Part shown: positions 61,951 to 64,000 of the stretch, piece by piece | Layout: every line of letters starts with the position of its first letter | Position numbering within the stretch: position 1 is the stretch's first letter | Source: Hydractinia symbiolongicarpus | Taxonomy: Eukaryota > Cnidaria > Hydrozoa > Anthoathecata > Hydractiniidae | Length of the DNA: 64,000 bases | Direction: 5' to 3' | Assembly (NCBI RefSeq): GCF_029227915.1 | Contig: NC_079877.1 | Location: 31,151,851 to 31,215,850, forward strand | Translations under genes and position numbers: made by a program | The notes under the pieces: model-generated | Told to the model about the DNA's origin: nothing | The model's input: the letters and a program-made list of their open reading frames with translations, nothing else | The model's database searches: none

Positions 61951-64000
61951 TACATTTTTAGGTAAAGCGCTACCACAGAGCCTAGTGTAATCGCTGAAAT
62001 CCAGCAATCATGTCACATTAAGAAGAATGTTATTTCTTGGAGTCCAATAGGCTCATTTATCACATTTATAAGGTCACAGCCCAGAATCAGTTTAATTAAT
62101 TCCCACAGTCAATCGTTTCACTGTTAAAAGCAATACAACTTAGTAATGTCGGAAGAAAATCACTAAATATATGTTAGTGCGAATATGTGACGCAACCGTT
62201 GCAACTCAAACGGATTGACACCGTTAGAAAGTCAATGAAATGTAGTTTTTAAAACTGTCTCTATTTCTTCAGCGCGAACTAACGGCTAGGATTCGTCTCA
62301 CAGTAAAAAATGACTTATTTATCTTAATTTTTTAATAAAGCGCTACCACAGCGCCCAGTGTAATCGCTGAGTTCCAGCAATCATGTCAAGTTAAGGAGAA
62401 TGTAATTCCTTGGAAAACAATTGGCTCATTTTTCACATTTATAAGGTTACAGTCCAGAATCAGTTCAATTAACTCCCTCAGTCAATCGTTTCACTGTTAA
62501 AAGAAATACAACTTAGTAATATCGGAAGAAAATCACTAAATACATGTTGGTACGAATATGTGACGCAACCGTTGTAACTCAAACGGATTGACACCGTTAG
62601 AAAGTCAATGAAATGTAGTTTTTGAAACTGTCTCTATTTCTTCAGCGCGAACTAACGACTAGGATTCGCACCACAGTAAAAAGTGACTTATTTATCTTAA
62701 TTTTTTATTAAAGCGCTACCACAGCGCCCAGTGTAATCGCTGAGTTCCAGCAATCATGTCAAATTAAGAAGAATGTTATTCCTTGGAGAACAATTGCCTC
62801 ATTTTTCACATTTATAAGGTCACAGTCCAGAATCAGTTTAATTAATTCCCACAGTCAATCGTTTCACTGTTAAAAGCAATACAACTTAGTAATGTCGGAA
62901 GAAAATTACTAAATACATGTTAGTGCAAATATGTGACGCAACCGTTGTAACTCAAACGGATTTACGCCGATAGAAATTCAATGAAATGTAGTCTTTGGAA
63001 CTGTTCCTAATTATTCAGCGCGTGCTAACAGCCAGGATTGGTCCCACCGTGAGAAAAGTCTTTTTTATGTAAATTTTTAAATAAAGCGCTACCACAGAGC
63101 CTAATGTAATCGCTGAATTCCAGAAATCATGTTAAATTAAGAAGAATGCTATTCCTTGGAGACCAATTGGCTCATTTATCACATTTATAAGGTCACAGTC
63201 CAGAATCAGTTCAATTAAGTCCAACAGTCAATCGTTTCACTGTTAAAAGCGATACAACTTAGTAATATCGGAAAAAAATCACTAAATACATGTTGGTACG
63301 AATATATGACGCAACTGTTGTAACTCAAACGGATTGACACCGTTAGAAAGTCATTGAAATGTAGTTTTTAAAACTGTCTCTATTTCTTCAGCGCGCGATA
63401 ACGGCCAGGATTGGTCCCACAGCAAGAGAAGACTTATTTATCTACATTTTTAGGTAGAGCGCTGCCACAGAGCCTAGTGAAATCGCTGAAATCCAGCAAT
63501 CATGTCATATTAAGAAGAATGTTATTCCTTGGAGTCCAGTAGGCTCATTTATCACATTTATAAGGTCACAGCCCAGAATCAGTTTAATTAATTCCCACAG
63601 TCAATCGTTTCACTGTTAAAAGCAATACAACTTAGTAATGTCGGAAGAAAATCCCTAAATATATGTTAGTGCGAATATGTGACGCAACCGTTGCAACTCA
63701 AACGGATTGACACCGTTAGAAAGTCAATGAAATGTAGTTTTTGAAACTGTCTCTTTTTTTTCAGCGCGAACTAACGACTACGATTCGTCTCACAGTAAAA
63801 AATGACTTATTTATCTTAATTTTTTAATAAAACGCTACCACAGCGCCCAGTGTAATCGCTGAGTTCCACCAATCATGTCAAGTTAAGGAGAATGTAATTC
63901 CTTGGAGAACAATTGGCTCATTTTTCACATTTATAAGGTTACAGTCCAGAATCAGTTCAATTAACTCCCTCAGTAAATCGTTTCACTGTTAAAATAAAAT

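Larger units (their letters stand above)
17203..64000 (+). repeat. Satellite, right block: about 125 monomers of ~373 bp, running off the window
   Basis: The landmark AAGCGCTACCACAG occurs at 17221, 17594, 17967, 18339 and so on to 63840. This is 46,619 bp, or about 125 periods of 373. The family is that of the left block, inverted, and differs from it at perhaps a fifth of positions. Two diagnostic monomer types alternate irregularly. One carries GCGCGATAACGGCCAGG, AAGAGAAGAC and GAAATCCAGC; the other GCGAACTAACGACTAGG, AAAAAATGAC and GAGTTCCAGC. The array shows nested multi-monomer duplications, listed separately. No open frame of note and no inserted gene or transposon is seen in 46.8 kb. 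Centromeric or heterochromatic location is possible but not shown by the sequence. Confidence 0.97.

Noticed and set aside
10462-64000. CENP-B box in the satellite
   Set aside because: ATTCGTACCAACATGTA shares only the TTCG and central A of the box; the CGGG half is missing.
10462-64000. CRISPR array
   Set aside because: The repeats are directly adjacent 373-bp monomers with no unique spacers, in eukaryotic DNA.
1-64000. tRNA, rRNA or telomere repeats
   Set aside because: No cloverleaf with a B-box-like GGTTCRANNCC, no rRNA-like core and no TTAGGG runs were found by eye.

Overview
The window looks like nuclear DNA of an early-branching animal, most likely a cnidarian and plausibly a hydrozoan. 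The reasons are AT-rich DNA with frequent CTAGCTAG-type words, spliced genes, an intronless class A GPCR of the orphan type that is expanded in cnidarians, a PIF1-like helicase relic, and a secreted deaminase-like gene. The species is inferred; no diagnostic marker is present.

Left part (1-10.4 kb), gene-bearing but sparse. Positions 1-4.3 kb show no convincing gene, only a cluster of inverted repeats near 1.5 kb and a few short repeats. A candidate Ser/Pro-rich exon (4310-4435, minus) and a decayed PIF1-like helicase C-terminus (4565-5104, minus) follow. The latter abuts a GC-rich hairpin segment. A complete 291-residue class A GPCR lies at 6003-6878 (plus). A minisatellite of about 55 units of 15 bp (7231-8055) lies downstream of it. 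A complete 255-residue protein at 9621-10388 (minus) has a signal peptide and the zinc-site signature of a cytidine deaminase-like fold. It best fits the secreted AID/APOBEC-like deaminases (SNAD).

Right part (10.46-64 kb), satellite DNA to the window edge. A ~373-bp satellite occurs as two head-to-head blocks of the same family in opposite orientation. The left block (10462-15732) holds 14 monomers plus 42 bp. The right block (17203-64000) holds about 125 monomers. Between them is an unrelated array of a 203-bp unit (15733-17202, about 7 units). The right block carries nested multi-monomer duplications: a 4-mer (1490 bp) repeated at 24.8-28.3 kb, a 24-monomer near-tandem duplication (about 31.2-39.7 kb to 40.1-46.8 kb) whose second copy is shorter by one and by four monomers, a 4-mer duplication at 48.5-51.4 kb, and 3-mer and 8-mer duplications at 56-62 kb. 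No gene is seen in the satellite.

The most interesting points are the putative secreted deaminase whose start codon lies only 73 bp from the edge of the satellite, the inverted two-block satellite with a foreign tandem spacer, Helitron/Helentron-like ends on the left block, a GPCR lacking the DRY arginine, and splice-acceptor signals directly before both intact start codons. The last could reflect spliced-leader trans-splicing. All functional calls come from reading motifs; no database search was possible.
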